Below, one piece after another: positions 7,428-14,995 of a stretch of DNA of 64,000 nt. Position 1 is the stretch's first letter. Each line of letters opens with the position of its first letter. The DNA is from Sphaerothrix gracilis. Its GTDB lineage: Bacteria; Cyanobacteriota; Cyanobacteriia; Phormidesmidales; Phormidesmidaceae. The notes under the pieces were generated by a model. It saw only the letters and a program-made list of their open reading frames with translations. It ran no database searches and was not told the DNA's origin. A program made the translations under genes and the position numbers. The stretch is from positions 1 to 64,000 of the forward strand of contig NZ_JASATW010000001.1 in NCBI RefSeq assembly GCF_030405905.1, written 5' to 3'.

Positions 7428-8486
7428 ATGAGAAATTCCTTCCTACTTTTGCTGACAACGGTTGGCCTGCTGACGGTTCCGGCGAGTCTGCCCGCCCTAG
7501 CCCAGCGCGTCATCAACATTAGCCCTGAGGTCAATGATCAGGGGGTTGCGCCTGAAACCTCAATTTCTGGGCAGTTCGATACCGCTAACAGCGCGCCAGT
7601 CGATGTCAGCTCAGTGCGCATTTACGTCAACGACGCAGATGTCACCAGTCGCAGCACAATTACCGCTAGCTTCTTCAGCTATCGGCCTGCTCAGCCCTTA
7701 CCACCGGGAACTGCCGAGGTGCGAGTTGAGTACCAGCCTACGGGCGGTATTCGCCGGGCTGTGGCCTGGGAATTTGCCGTCCAGCCGCCTCAGGTTGCGG
7801 CGGCAATCACCTCGGTGACGCACAATGCTGCTAGCAGTCCGCTTGCGGCTGGGGCTAACTTCTTAGCCACCGTCAATGCCACGCCGGGCGCAGAGGTGAC
7901 GGTACTGCTGATTCAGGACGGGCAAACCGTGCGATCGCTGCCCACGCAAGAAGTCTCCAGCGGCGTCTACGTGGCGACCCTCCCGGTTCAGCCGGGGACT
8001 GTAATCAACGAAGGCATCGTTGTGGGTCGCCTGCAGCGTCAGGGGCAGCTTACCTATGCCGCCGCCGATCGCCCCGCCACCTTTAGCGGCACTGCGGCTG
8101 CCGTTTCAGAAGCGCCAGAAGTTAGCGAGACTGACACGGCAACCGAGACGACCACCGAGGCAGCCACCCCGGTGACGCTACAGCCCAGCTTCACCAACTA
8201 CGATGACGGCGATTTTGTGATTGGCAACAGCTTTACTCTAGAGGGGCAGACCCAGCCCAGCGCCGCTGTGCAGGTGAAAGTGACTTCTAACACAGCGGTA
8301 CTCGGCCCCTTCAGCGTGGGTAATACCCTTGTGGATCGAACCGTGCTGGCAGATGCTAATGGTGACTTTCAGGTGCTGGTGACGCCCTCGCTAGTTTCTA
8401 ACGGTACCCGCTACCAGATCAGCGCCACGGCGGTTTTAGACAACCAAACAAGTCCAACAACTGAGCTAACCCTGATTCAGCAGTAG
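7428..8486 (+). CDS. exported protein with Ig-like repeats
   Basis: 352 residues. A clear signal peptide (1-25, hydrophobic LLLLTTVGLLTV, cleavage after ALA) is followed by at least two or three beta-rich Ig-like modules: one near 27-115 (VINISPEVNDQGVAPETSISGQF, ending in WEFAVQPP), one near 120-210, and one near 250-352. They are linked by a Thr/Glu-rich stretch (TDTATETTTEAATP). This suggests a periplasmic or cell-surface structural protein. No enzyme motif, membrane anchor or sortase signal is visible. Function unknown. Confidence 0.7.
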   Translation: MRNSFLLLLTTVGLLTVPASLPALAQRVINISPEVNDQGVAPETSISGQFDTANSAPVDVSSVRIYVNDADVTSRSTITASFFSYRPAQPLPPGTAEVRVEYQPTGGIRRAVAWEFAVQPPQVAAAITSVTHNAASSPLAAGANFLATVNATPGAEVTVLLIQDGQTVRSLPTQEVSSGVYVATLPVQPGTVINEGIVVGRLQRQGQLTYAAADRPATFSGTAAAVSEAPEVSETDTATETTTEAATPVTLQPSFTNYDDGDFVIGNSFTLEGQTQPSAAVQVKVTSNTAVLGPFSVGNTLVDRTVLADANGDFQVLVTPSLVSNGTRYQISATAVLDNQTSPTTELTLIQQ

Positions 8487-8577
8487 AGCGCGGCACTGGG
8501 AGATGGGGCTGCTCGTTTTTTGATAGAATGCTGCACAATTATTTTTGACTGATTACGTCAAGAGGCGATCGCTCCCA

Positions 8578-9114
8578 ATGGCTGCAGCCCCGTCATCCGC
8601 ACCCCCCCACGGCCCAAATAAATCTGAAACCCACTTCTACTACTTTGCCTATGGCTCCTGCATGTGCCCGGTCGATCTGAAGCGATCGCTGGTAGAAAAG
8701 ACCCATGCCTACGTGGTGGGACCGGGGACGCTCAGCGGCTACAAACTGGGCTTTTATCGCAAATCACGGCTGCGCAACTGCGGCGTCCTCGACATTGTGC
8801 CGCAGCCCCATTCCACCGTCCAGGGAGTGCTCTACCGGCTGCCGTGGCGGCTGAGCGATCGCCTAGATCAGCGCGAAGAAGGCTACACCCAAACTTTCGT
8901 CACCATTGACTGCAACGGTCAGCAATATCCCAGCACCCGCACCTACACTGTCTTAGACAAGCTCACCCAGGAGATCGCGCCTAACGACTGGTACTTCAAT
9001 ATCGTGCTGCGGGGTGCCCTCACCTGCGGTCTGCCAGAGCAGTACTGCTGGCAGCTTTTTCACCATATGCACGAACTGCAGCAGCGGGGCGTAGGAGAAC
9101 TGCGCTCGGCTTAA
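8578..9114 (+). CDS. gamma-glutamylcyclotransferase-like protein
   Basis: 178 residues from the ATG at 8578; an in-frame TTG at 8545 would add 11 residues but has no better ribosome-binding site. YFAYGSCM at 22-29 is the substrate-binding YGS loop of the GGCT/AIG2 fold, and LDQREEGYTQTFV holds the expected catalytic Glu region. Members convert gamma-glutamyl peptides to 5-oxoproline or act on related amides. The fold assignment is firm and the exact reaction is not. Ends four bases inside the convergent tsaB gene. Confidence 0.75.
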   Translation: MAAAPSSAPPHGPNKSETHFYYFAYGSCMCPVDLKRSLVEKTHAYVVGPGTLSGYKLGFYRKSRLRNCGVLDIVPQPHSTVQGVLYRLPWRLSDRLDQREEGYTQTFVTIDCNGQQYPSTRTYTVLDKLTQEIAPNDWYFNIVLRGALTCGLPEQYCWQLFHHMHELQQRGVGELRSA

Positions 9115-9716
9115 ACCGGATGCTGGCCGTAGTAAGGCAGCGCGGCTGACCAGGGGGGGCGATCGCCCTGCTGCCACTGCGGCTGAGCCAGTTCCAGCAC
9201 AGCCGTGACCGAGTCTGCTAGGCCGTTTTCGGCGAGCACTAGACGGTAGGGCTGAGGCCAGGCGGCGAGCTTAGACTGCCAGTCTGCCAAGGGCATGACC
9301 GTATCGGCTAGGACGGGAATCAAACCGCTGCTGGCAACCTGGTAAATCGCGCCGTACACTTCACCGCGCTGGGCTGGCATTTGCAGGGCGATTTGGGTGT
9401 CCTGTTCGGTGCGCGATCGCTGTGCCCAAGCAGCTAGGCTGGAAATGGCAAACAGGGGCAAATTTAGCGTCTGAGCCAGGGTGCGAGCGGTGACAACGCC
9501 AATGCGAGTGCCAGTAAAGCCGCCGGGGCCTTTAGCAACAGCCACGAAGCCGAAGTCTTGCCAGGAGTAGGGCTGAATAAAATCAGCCAGATACTCGTGC
9601 AGATGAACCGAGAGATCGCGGCCCAAAGGCCAAACCTGGTGACGCGAAACCGTCTCAAAATCGCTCAGCGCCAGCCCCAACTCCGGGCTGCTGGTATGGA
9701 GTGCTAGCCCTAACAT
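9111..9716 (-). CDS. tsaB: tRNA threonylcarbamoyladenosine biosynthesis protein TsaB
   Basis: 201 residues. The N-terminus LGLALHTSSPELGLAL is the first ASKHA-fold strand pair, and GPGGFTGTRIGV at 63-74 is the signature of the TsaB/TsaD family. Length fits TsaB (about 200-230) rather than TsaD (about 340). TsaB is the non-catalytic partner of TsaD in making t6A at position 37 of ANN-decoding tRNAs. Its ATG overlaps the stop of the upstream pentapeptide-repeat gene (TAATG), so the two are probably translationally coupled. The 3' end overlaps the convergent GGCT gene by 4 bp. Confidence 0.9.
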   Translation of the reverse strand: MLGLALHTSSPELGLALSDFETVSRHQVWPLGRDLSVHLHEYLADFIQPYSWQDFGFVAVAKGPGGFTGTRIGVVTARTLAQTLNLPLFAISSLAAWAQRSRTEQDTQIALQMPAQRGEVYGAIYQVASSGLIPVLADTVMPLADWQSKLAAWPQPYRLVLAENGLADSVTAVLELAQPQWQQGDRPPWSAALPYYGQHPV

Positions 9717-10654
9717 TACTCTGGTAAAAAGGCCAGCTCACCAGGCAGCTTGGCTCCGGTCAAATCGGCTTCCGTCAGATCGGCATCGGTTAAAATTGCC
9801 TGACGCAAATCGGTATTCTGCAGAATAGCACCTTTGAAACTGGCTCCGGTAAAGTTGAGCTGGCTTAGATCCTGGCCTGACAAGTTGGCCTGACTCAGGT
9901 TGGCACCGCTGAAGTTACTTTCCTGTAGGTCTGCTTCGGTTAGATTAGCCCCGGTTAGGTCAGCTCCCAGCAGCGTGGCCCCGGTCAGGTTAGCCCCGGT
10001 CAGATCAGCCTGGGTCAGGGTGGCCCGGTTGAGGCGAGCGCCTTTAAGATTGGCCTGACTCAGATTGGCGGCGGCGAGATCGCTGTTGAGCAGACGGGCA
10101 TCGCTCAGATCGGCTGCAGCCAAATTACACTGCTTCAGGTCAGAGCGCTGCAGGTCGGCCCGCTTGAGATGGGCAGCCTGCAAATTGGCCGCTTGCAGAT
10201 TGACTCGGCCTAGTTCAGCGCCAATCAGGCTGGCCTGCGGCAGGTGGGCCTGGGAAAGATTGGCCTCACTCAGACCGGCTCGATTCAGGGTGGCTTGTTC
10301 AAGATTGCACTGGTGCAGATTGCTGCCGCTGAGATCGGCTCCCAGCAGATTGGCCTGGGTGAGATTGGCCTCTACTAGGTTGGCCTGGTTCAGATCAGCG
10401 CCGCTTAAGTCGGCCCCGGCTAAATTGGCCCGACTCAAATCTGCGCCCGTTAGCACCGTACCGATGAGCTTAGCGCGGCTCAGATCGGCAGTTTGAAGAT
10501 TAACGGCTGTTAGCTTGCGCTGGCTCAGATCGGCCTGACTGAGATCGATCGGAACTGAGCTATTGTCAGTGCGCCACTGGTTCCACTGGTCGGGATATTG
10601 AAAAAGTTGCTGAAGGTGCTCCTGATTTGCCATAGTGCAGCCTGGTTCACTCAT
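9716..10654 (-). CDS. pentapeptide-repeat protein
   Basis: 312 residues, almost wholly A(D/N)LXX repeats from about residue 37 to 300, roughly fifty pentapeptides, which predict a right-handed quadrilateral beta helix about a dozen turns long. The N-terminal 35 residues (LQQLFQYPDQWNQWRT) are outside the repeat. Two starts are possible: the ATG at 10654 and another at 10633 (MANQEH). Cyanobacteria carry many such proteins; some mimic DNA, but function cannot be told from the repeat. The stop overlaps the tsaB start by one base, which suggests co-expression. Confidence 0.9.
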   Translation of the reverse strand: MSEPGCTMANQEHLQQLFQYPDQWNQWRTDNSSVPIDLSQADLSQRKLTAVNLQTADLSRAKLIGTVLTGADLSRANLAGADLSGADLNQANLVEANLTQANLLGADLSGSNLHQCNLEQATLNRAGLSEANLSQAHLPQASLIGAELGRVNLQAANLQAAHLKRADLQRSDLKQCNLAAADLSDARLLNSDLAAANLSQANLKGARLNRATLTQADLTGANLTGATLLGADLTGANLTEADLQESNFSGANLSQANLSGQDLSQLNFTGASFKGAILQNTDLRQAILTDADLTEADLTGAKLPGELAFLPE

Positions 10655-10825
10655 CTGTAGGTCTGGCTATTCATCCGCTGCAACCGCTGTGACAGGAATT
10701 CATGAAGTGCCAAACCGCTCGGACTTATCATTGCACACTTCTCTCGAACCTGTACCCTCAACAGTAACTGTGCGAGCTTCTGTCATTTTTAACAGCCGCG
10801 ATCGCTGCTTTCAGGATAATCCTAA

Positions 10826-10867
10826 AAAAACTCACGAAGCCAGATTGCCTGAGCCTCGTGAGTTTTT
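10826..10867 (-). terminator. terminator of psb34
   Basis: AAAAACTCACGA (10826-10837) pairs perfectly with TCGTGAGTTTTT (10856-10867). On the minus strand the stem runs into a T tract, 35 bp after the psb34 stop. The element is symmetric and could also stop transcription on the other strand. Confidence 0.8.
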
Positions 10868-10901
10868 CCACTCATAAATTGTAAGAATTAATTTAAGAAG
10901 C

Positions 10902-11072
10902 CTAGGAAACCGAAGCGGCAACGTAGAACAGGCCACTCACGAGAACCATTGCTAGAGCAGCCAGAATGGCGTAGTTACGCTTCTGGTTACCGCTGGGGGG
11001 TTCAGCCTGATACATTTTAGGCTCTCTAGCAAAGTTGTTGAGGCGACCGCCTTCTTCAGTTGTGTATGGCAT
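10902..11072 (-). CDS. psb34: Psb34 (ssl1498 family), photosystem II assembly protein
   Basis: A 56-residue frame, ATG at 11070-11072 and TAG at 10902-10904. The N-terminal half is hydrophilic and contains the family signature LNNFAREPKMY (11-21); the C-terminal half is one membrane span (about 34-52, AILAALAMVLVSGLFYVAA). Established knowledge: Psb34 is a single-helix thylakoid protein that binds the CP47 module during late photosystem II assembly and repair and has an Hlip-like N-terminal motif. Here the gene stands alone, with its own upstream region (about 230 bp) and a strong terminator. Assignment rests on size, topology and the LNN..EPKMY motif. Confidence 0.88.
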   Translation of the reverse strand: MPYTTEEGGRLNNFAREPKMYQAEPPSGNQKRNYAILAALAMVLVSGLFYVAASVS

Positions 11073-11300
11073 AAGAAATTATCCATGTGACTTCGATTTA
11101 ATTTATCTTAACAAAGATTCACGCAAATGCTATCGGCTTTAGAAAGATTTTTGAATTAGCGACTCTATCGCACGGGCTATGGCTGCGCTCAGATTTGCAA
11201 TTGGCGGGGCAATGAGAACGAACGGGCGCTAGGCCAACATTTACGGAGTTTGCCGATCGCCCGCTGAAGTTCATAGCAGTGGTTTACAGGCGATGGCGCG

Positions 11301-11960
11301 ATGGAACAGGCTTGGATTTTTGTCATTTTTATTCTGATTGCTGTGGGGCTGATAGGGCTGAGCCTCTATCTGGCCTATCGGCGCAGGCGGGCGATTGAAG
11401 CGATCGCGCCGCAGCTCGGACTCCAATTTATCGGTAAGGGCAATCAGCTTGTGCCGTCGGTGGTTTGGAGCTTCAACCTGTTTTCCAAAGGGCGATCGCG
11501 GCAAGTCTTCAATGTCCTCAAGGGGCAGGCCAATGGCGCTGATATTTTTCTATTCGACTACAGCTATCGCATTGGCAGCGGCAAGCACTCTAGCACCCAA
11601 TATCACACCGTAGCGCTGCTCTGCGCTGAGTCCCTCGACCTGCCTGCCTTTTTGCTGACGCCAGAAAACTTGTTTCACAAAATTGGCAATCTCTTTGGCT
11701 ACCACGACATCGACTTTGATGACTATCCTCTGTTTTCTGAGCGATATTTGCTGCGCGGCTCCGATGAGGCCCGCATCCGTCAGATCTTTGACTACCGGGT
11801 TATTCCCTTCTACGAAAAACGACAACGCATCTGCAGTGAAGGTTTAGGCAATGCGCTGATCTACTATCGGACGGAGGGCAGGCTCAACCCCGATCGCTGG
11901 GCAGAACTGCTCTCTAGCGCTCAGGAGGTCGTGGGGTTACTGAGGCCGTGGGGCCGCTGA
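11301..11960 (+). CDS. membrane-anchored protein of unknown function
   Basis: 219 residues. One N-terminal span (about 5-26, WIFVIFILIAVGLIGLSLYLAY) is followed by RRRR, so the body (30-219) should be cytoplasmic. The body is mixed alpha/beta: ADIFLFDYSYRIGSGKHSSTQYHTVALL, LPAFLLTPENLFHKIGNLFG and a C-terminal segment LIYYRTEGRLNPDRW. No catalytic motif is recognised. Proteins of this layout occur across bacteria as uncharacterised 'hypothetical' proteins. The NERD-domain gene follows 63 bp downstream on the same strand and could be co-transcribed. Confidence 0.6.
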   Translation: MEQAWIFVIFILIAVGLIGLSLYLAYRRRRAIEAIAPQLGLQFIGKGNQLVPSVVWSFNLFSKGRSRQVFNVLKGQANGADIFLFDYSYRIGSGKHSSTQYHTVALLCAESLDLPAFLLTPENLFHKIGNLFGYHDIDFDDYPLFSERYLLRGSDEARIRQIFDYRVIPFYEKRQRICSEGLGNALIYYRTEGRLNPDRWAELLSSAQEVVGLLRPWGR

Positions 11961-12023
11961 TAGGGCGGATTGACCAGCCCTCTGGCGTTTATGATCAAGA
12001 ACGCAGACTAGATCCCATTGCCA

Positions 12024-12712
12024 ATGGCGCGATCGCCCCGGCGGGCCGGACAAAACGTACGCAAAATGGCTTTGCACCGACGCTCTAAGGCGGTGTCTCT
12101 CTGGCTAGTGGCGCTGGGTCTGGCGATCGCTCCGGTGATTCTACAGCGAGCGATCGCGGAGTTTTCTAGGGCTGAGAAAAGGACGGCTCCGGCGCTGCCG
12201 CCCACTTTTGTCTATACCTACGGTTTGTTCTGGACAGGCTCAGCCGTGTCGGTGTGGCGGGGCAGAAAGTTTTGGCAGCGGGCTAACCGGGCCGATCAGG
12301 GGGCTAGGGCTGAAGAGGAAATTGCCCAGCTTTTGCAGCCGCTGACCGAGGCGGGCTGGCGGTTTGACTACAATATGCCCCTGGGCGGCGGCTGGGAGAC
12401 GCTGATATTGTCTGCTTTTCACCGAAAAAGCGGGTCTATGTCATTGATGTCAAATCTCACGCGGGGGAGGTTCACTTTGACGGTAAGCTGCTCTATCGCC
12501 AGATGGGGCGGCAGACCTACGGCTTTGAAAAAGATTTTCTGAAGCAGTGTATGCGGCAGGCGCTGCAGGTGAAGCGACAGCTCCGCGTCCGCTATGTAAC
12601 GGCGGTGTTGGCTTTTTCTCAGGCCAGCGTCAAGACCCAGCACGGTAAGCTGCGCGGGGTGTATGTGGTGCGGCGATCGCGCTTGATTAAGCTCCTGCAG
12701 CAGCTTGGCTAA
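12024..12712 (+). pseudogene. NERD (nuclease-related) domain membrane protein, frameshifted
   Basis: Frame 1 from the ATG at 12024 gives two probable membrane spans (about 24-41 and 61-78), then the start of a NERD domain (QGARAEEEIAQLLQPL, 92-107). Near 12394-12396 (TGGGAG) the frame is lost; one base lower it continues as D-A-D-I-V, then VYVIDVKSHAG, YRQMGRQTYG and a C-terminal LRGVYVVRRSRL, ending with TAA at 12712. If one G is restored in the GGG run the protein reads through as GDADIV...IDVKSH, the expected NERD acidic/Lys active-site pattern, with 229 residues in all. So either a recent one-base deletion, a homopolymer error or a -1 frameshift site. NERD proteins are predicted nucleases with no fixed pathway. 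Start at 12024 rather than the in-frame TTG at 12018. Confidence 0.75.
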
Positions 12713-12719
12713 CGGGGGG

Positions 12720-13478
12720 TCATTTTAAGACCTTTTCAAACTGATTTTCCCAGTGGGCGTAGTTGGCTTTGGCCTGTTTTACGAGGGGCGACAGCACCAG
12801 CAGCCGCGAGAGCAGCCCGTTTACCCAGGACAGGGGAAAGTTGAAGGGCCGCGCAATGTCTAAAAACAGGACGACTCGGTAGCTATCGGTGCGGTTCCAG
12901 GCTTCGTGATAGTAGGTGTCGTCGAAGATGAGGCTGTCGCCTTCTTGCCAGTGGGCGATCTGGTTGCCGACGCGAATGCCGCAGGCGCTCTGGGGTTCCG
13001 GCACGATCAACCCCAAGTGATAGCGAATTAGTCCTTTGTGTTTGCCTCGGTGCTCTACGATATGTTTGCCGGGGGCGAGGATGGAGAAGAAGGCAACTTT
13101 TAGTCCTGGAATGGTTTGCAATAGTTTCCAGGTTTCGGGGCACTGCTGACAGTTTTTCTCGGCTACAAAGCCAAAGGCGCAGAAGTAGTAGGTTTTCCAG
13201 CCGTCGTCGGGGCTGATGCGCTGCTGGCGCGGCATGATGTCTTGGAAGTTGGGCAGGGCGTTGACGTATTGCAAGACCTGATCGAGTTCTTGTCGAATGG
13301 TTTGCCAGTTGGCTTCTAGGTCGTAGGCCCAGGGGAACTGATCTTTGGTGAAAAATGGGGTGTTGCCGACTTTGGAGGTTTCTCCTAGCCACGCTTCGAG
13401 GCGGCGGTAGCGGTGGCTGTCGAAGATTGGATGTATTGGTGTTTCAGGGCTTTGCGGTTCGATGGCGGAGGTTGACAT
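12720..13478 (-). CDS. aspartyl/asparaginyl beta-hydroxylase family protein
   Basis: 252 residues. HIVEHRGKHKG and LIRYHLGLIVP in the middle and LIFDDTYYHEAWN with the following Arg in SYRVVLFLDIARP make up the double-stranded beta-helix of Fe(II)/2-oxoglutarate Asp/Asn hydroxylases: the His of YYHEAWN and an upstream His are the likely iron ligands and the Arg of YRVVLF binds 2-oxoglutarate. Related proteins hydroxylate protein side chains or lipid A fatty acids; the substrate here is unknown. The C-terminus (about 215-252) is hydrophobic then basic, perhaps membrane-associating. The CRISPR array begins 89 bp upstream of its start. Confidence 0.85.
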   Translation of the reverse strand: MSTSAIEPQSPETPIHPIFDSHRYRRLEAWLGETSKVGNTPFFTKDQFPWAYDLEANWQTIRQELDQVLQYVNALPNFQDIMPRQQRISPDDGWKTYYFCAFGFVAEKNCQQCPETWKLLQTIPGLKVAFFSILAPGKHIVEHRGKHKGLIRYHLGLIVPEPQSACGIRVGNQIAHWQEGDSLIFDDTYYHEAWNRTDSYRVVLFLDIARPFNFPLSWVNGLLSRLLVLSPLVKQAKANYAHWENQFEKVLK

Positions 13479-13566
13479 GGTGACTGAACTGGCGTTTTAG
13501 CCTATTTATCTTCTCATTCCAGGCTAAAGAGAACCAGAATATTCTGAGATTTTTGGCTGTCCTGAG

Positions 13567-14596
13567 GTTTCAATCCCCGTGAGGGGTTTTTAGTGGTTTC
13601 GACCCGTAGCCATCTATTTTGCTATGCGTATTGTCCGCAAGTTTCAATCCCCGTGAGGGGTTTTTGGGGGTTTCGACTTCGACACTGTCCCTCCTTTTAC
13701 TAGGTGCCTGCGAGGAGGATGTTTCAATCCCCGTGAGGGGTTTTTGGGGGTTTCGACCAGTCAGTTTTACTCTGCTGAGCACTCCCATTTCGTTTCAATC
13801 CCCGTGAGGGGTTTTTGGTGGTTTCGACGGCACTCGCTATCAATTGGGCTGTGGGGTCAAGGGTTTCAATTCCCGTGAGGGGTTTTTGGGGGTTTCGATG
13901 GATCGAATGGACTGAATTAATGGGGAATAAATATGTTTCAATCCCCGTGAGGGGTTTTTGGGAGTTTCGACGTTCTAGATAATACATCAGGATACGATAG
14001 AGACTCTAGGTTTCAATCCCCGTGAGGGGTTTTTGGGGGTTTCGACGCCTATGCCGAAGCCCTATACAAAGCCGGGGTTGTAGCACGTTTCAATCCCCGT
14101 GAGGGGGTTTTGGTGGTTTCGACGGCCGTCGGCCTAATTCATCGCGCCGATTGCTCTCGAACTGTTTCAATCCCCGTGAGGGGTTTTTGGGGGTTTCGAC
14201 GCGGTTTACCTTCGTTCTGTAGGCGTCCCTAACCTGAACATTCTCAGTTTTAATCCCCGTGAGGGGTTTTTGGGGGTTTCGACCTGCAAGGCGAATCTCG
14301 CTGTGCCTTACGTCAGAGGGGCGATTGGTTTCAATCCCCGTGAGGGGTTTTTGGGGGTTTCGACTAGCCTCAAAAATATCAGCGTAGACCTGTTCCCAGC
14401 TATTTAGTGTTTCAATCCCCGTGAGGGGTTTTTGGGGGTTTCGACGCTACCTAAATTCACCTTTATCCTGTGGAAGTATACGGGCGCGTTTCAATCCCCG
14501 TGAGGGGTTTTTGGGGGTTTCGACAGTTTTTCGGCTGGGAACACGAGCTTTGTATTGTCGTTTCAATCCCCGTGAGGGGTTTTTGGGGGTTTCGAC
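13567..14596 (-). CRISPR. CRISPR array, 14 repeats of 37 bp, no cas genes in the window
   Basis: Repeats start at 13567, 13641, 13721, 13792, 13863, 13935, 14010, 14087, 14164, 14247, 14328, 14409, 14488 and 14560, each 37 bp. They open with GTTTCAATCCCC, contain GTGAGGGGTTTTT and close with GGGGGTTTCGAC on the plus strand. The 13 spacers are unique and 34-46 bp long (37, 43, 34, 34, 35, 38, 40, 40, 46, 44, 44, 42, 35). Variants sit towards the left: AGTGG at the first repeat, GGTGG at the 4th, a final T at the 5th, GGAGT at the 6th, an altered G/T run at the 8th, GTTTTAATC at the 10th; the rightmost four are identical. On the minus strand the repeat ends in ATTGAAAC, the usual 8-nt crRNA handle, preceded by a CCCC-TCAC-GGGG hairpin. 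Both signs place the leader at the right. Confidence 0.95.
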
Positions 14597-14995
14597 GGCG
14601 GGGGCTGAAAAAGTAGAGCCAAGGCTCGTTTCAGACCTCGTTTGCGCGAACCTCCAGAAATTAGATAGAAAAATACGATTTAGGCTCATGAAACAAATTG
14701 CCTAAATCGGGGAAAGCATTGAAACATATAAGCTACAGCGATCGCGCGGAACTCCCCAAGCCTCAAAATCGCTCAAACTCAAGACCCGTCGGCCTTTGGC
14801 TCGATAATTTATCCACCTGGCTACAAACAGCCCCCCACTCGCGCCGCAGCGCTTTCCCTATAAAATAGTGTCAAGTATTCACTTGTCTAGGTGCAAAAGC
14901 TGCCGTGTCAGACAGCTTTCGCCTAGTCTAGTCACTGCGCTCCGTCTTGTCCAGCTGCTTCGTTAAATGCAATAAACATAGATGCATTTGCAGAC
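14597..14995 (-). promoter_or_regulatory. probable CRISPR leader and intergenic region
   Basis: A 399-bp gap between the conserved end of the array and the next gene. By repeat orientation this is the leader side. Read on the minus strand the 120 bp next to the array is AT-rich and includes TATTTTTCTATCTAAT as a possible -10 region. It also contains the inverted repeat CGATTTAGG (14676-14684) / CCTAAATCG (14701-14709) and a smaller palindrome GAGCCAAGGCTC (about 14616-14627). No coding frame is supported; the frames that cross the repeats are artefacts. Confidence 0.5.

Noticed and set aside
10065..10496. A 143-residue plus-strand frame opposite the pentapeptide-repeat gene
   Set aside because: Low-complexity antisense of the repeat; the minus-strand frame has the A(D/N)LXX pattern and start signals.
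13570..14705. Several short plus- and minus-strand frames crossing the CRISPR repeats
   Set aside because: They repeat the same peptide (GFLGVST or NPSRGLK-type) because they translate the repeats; the array explains them.
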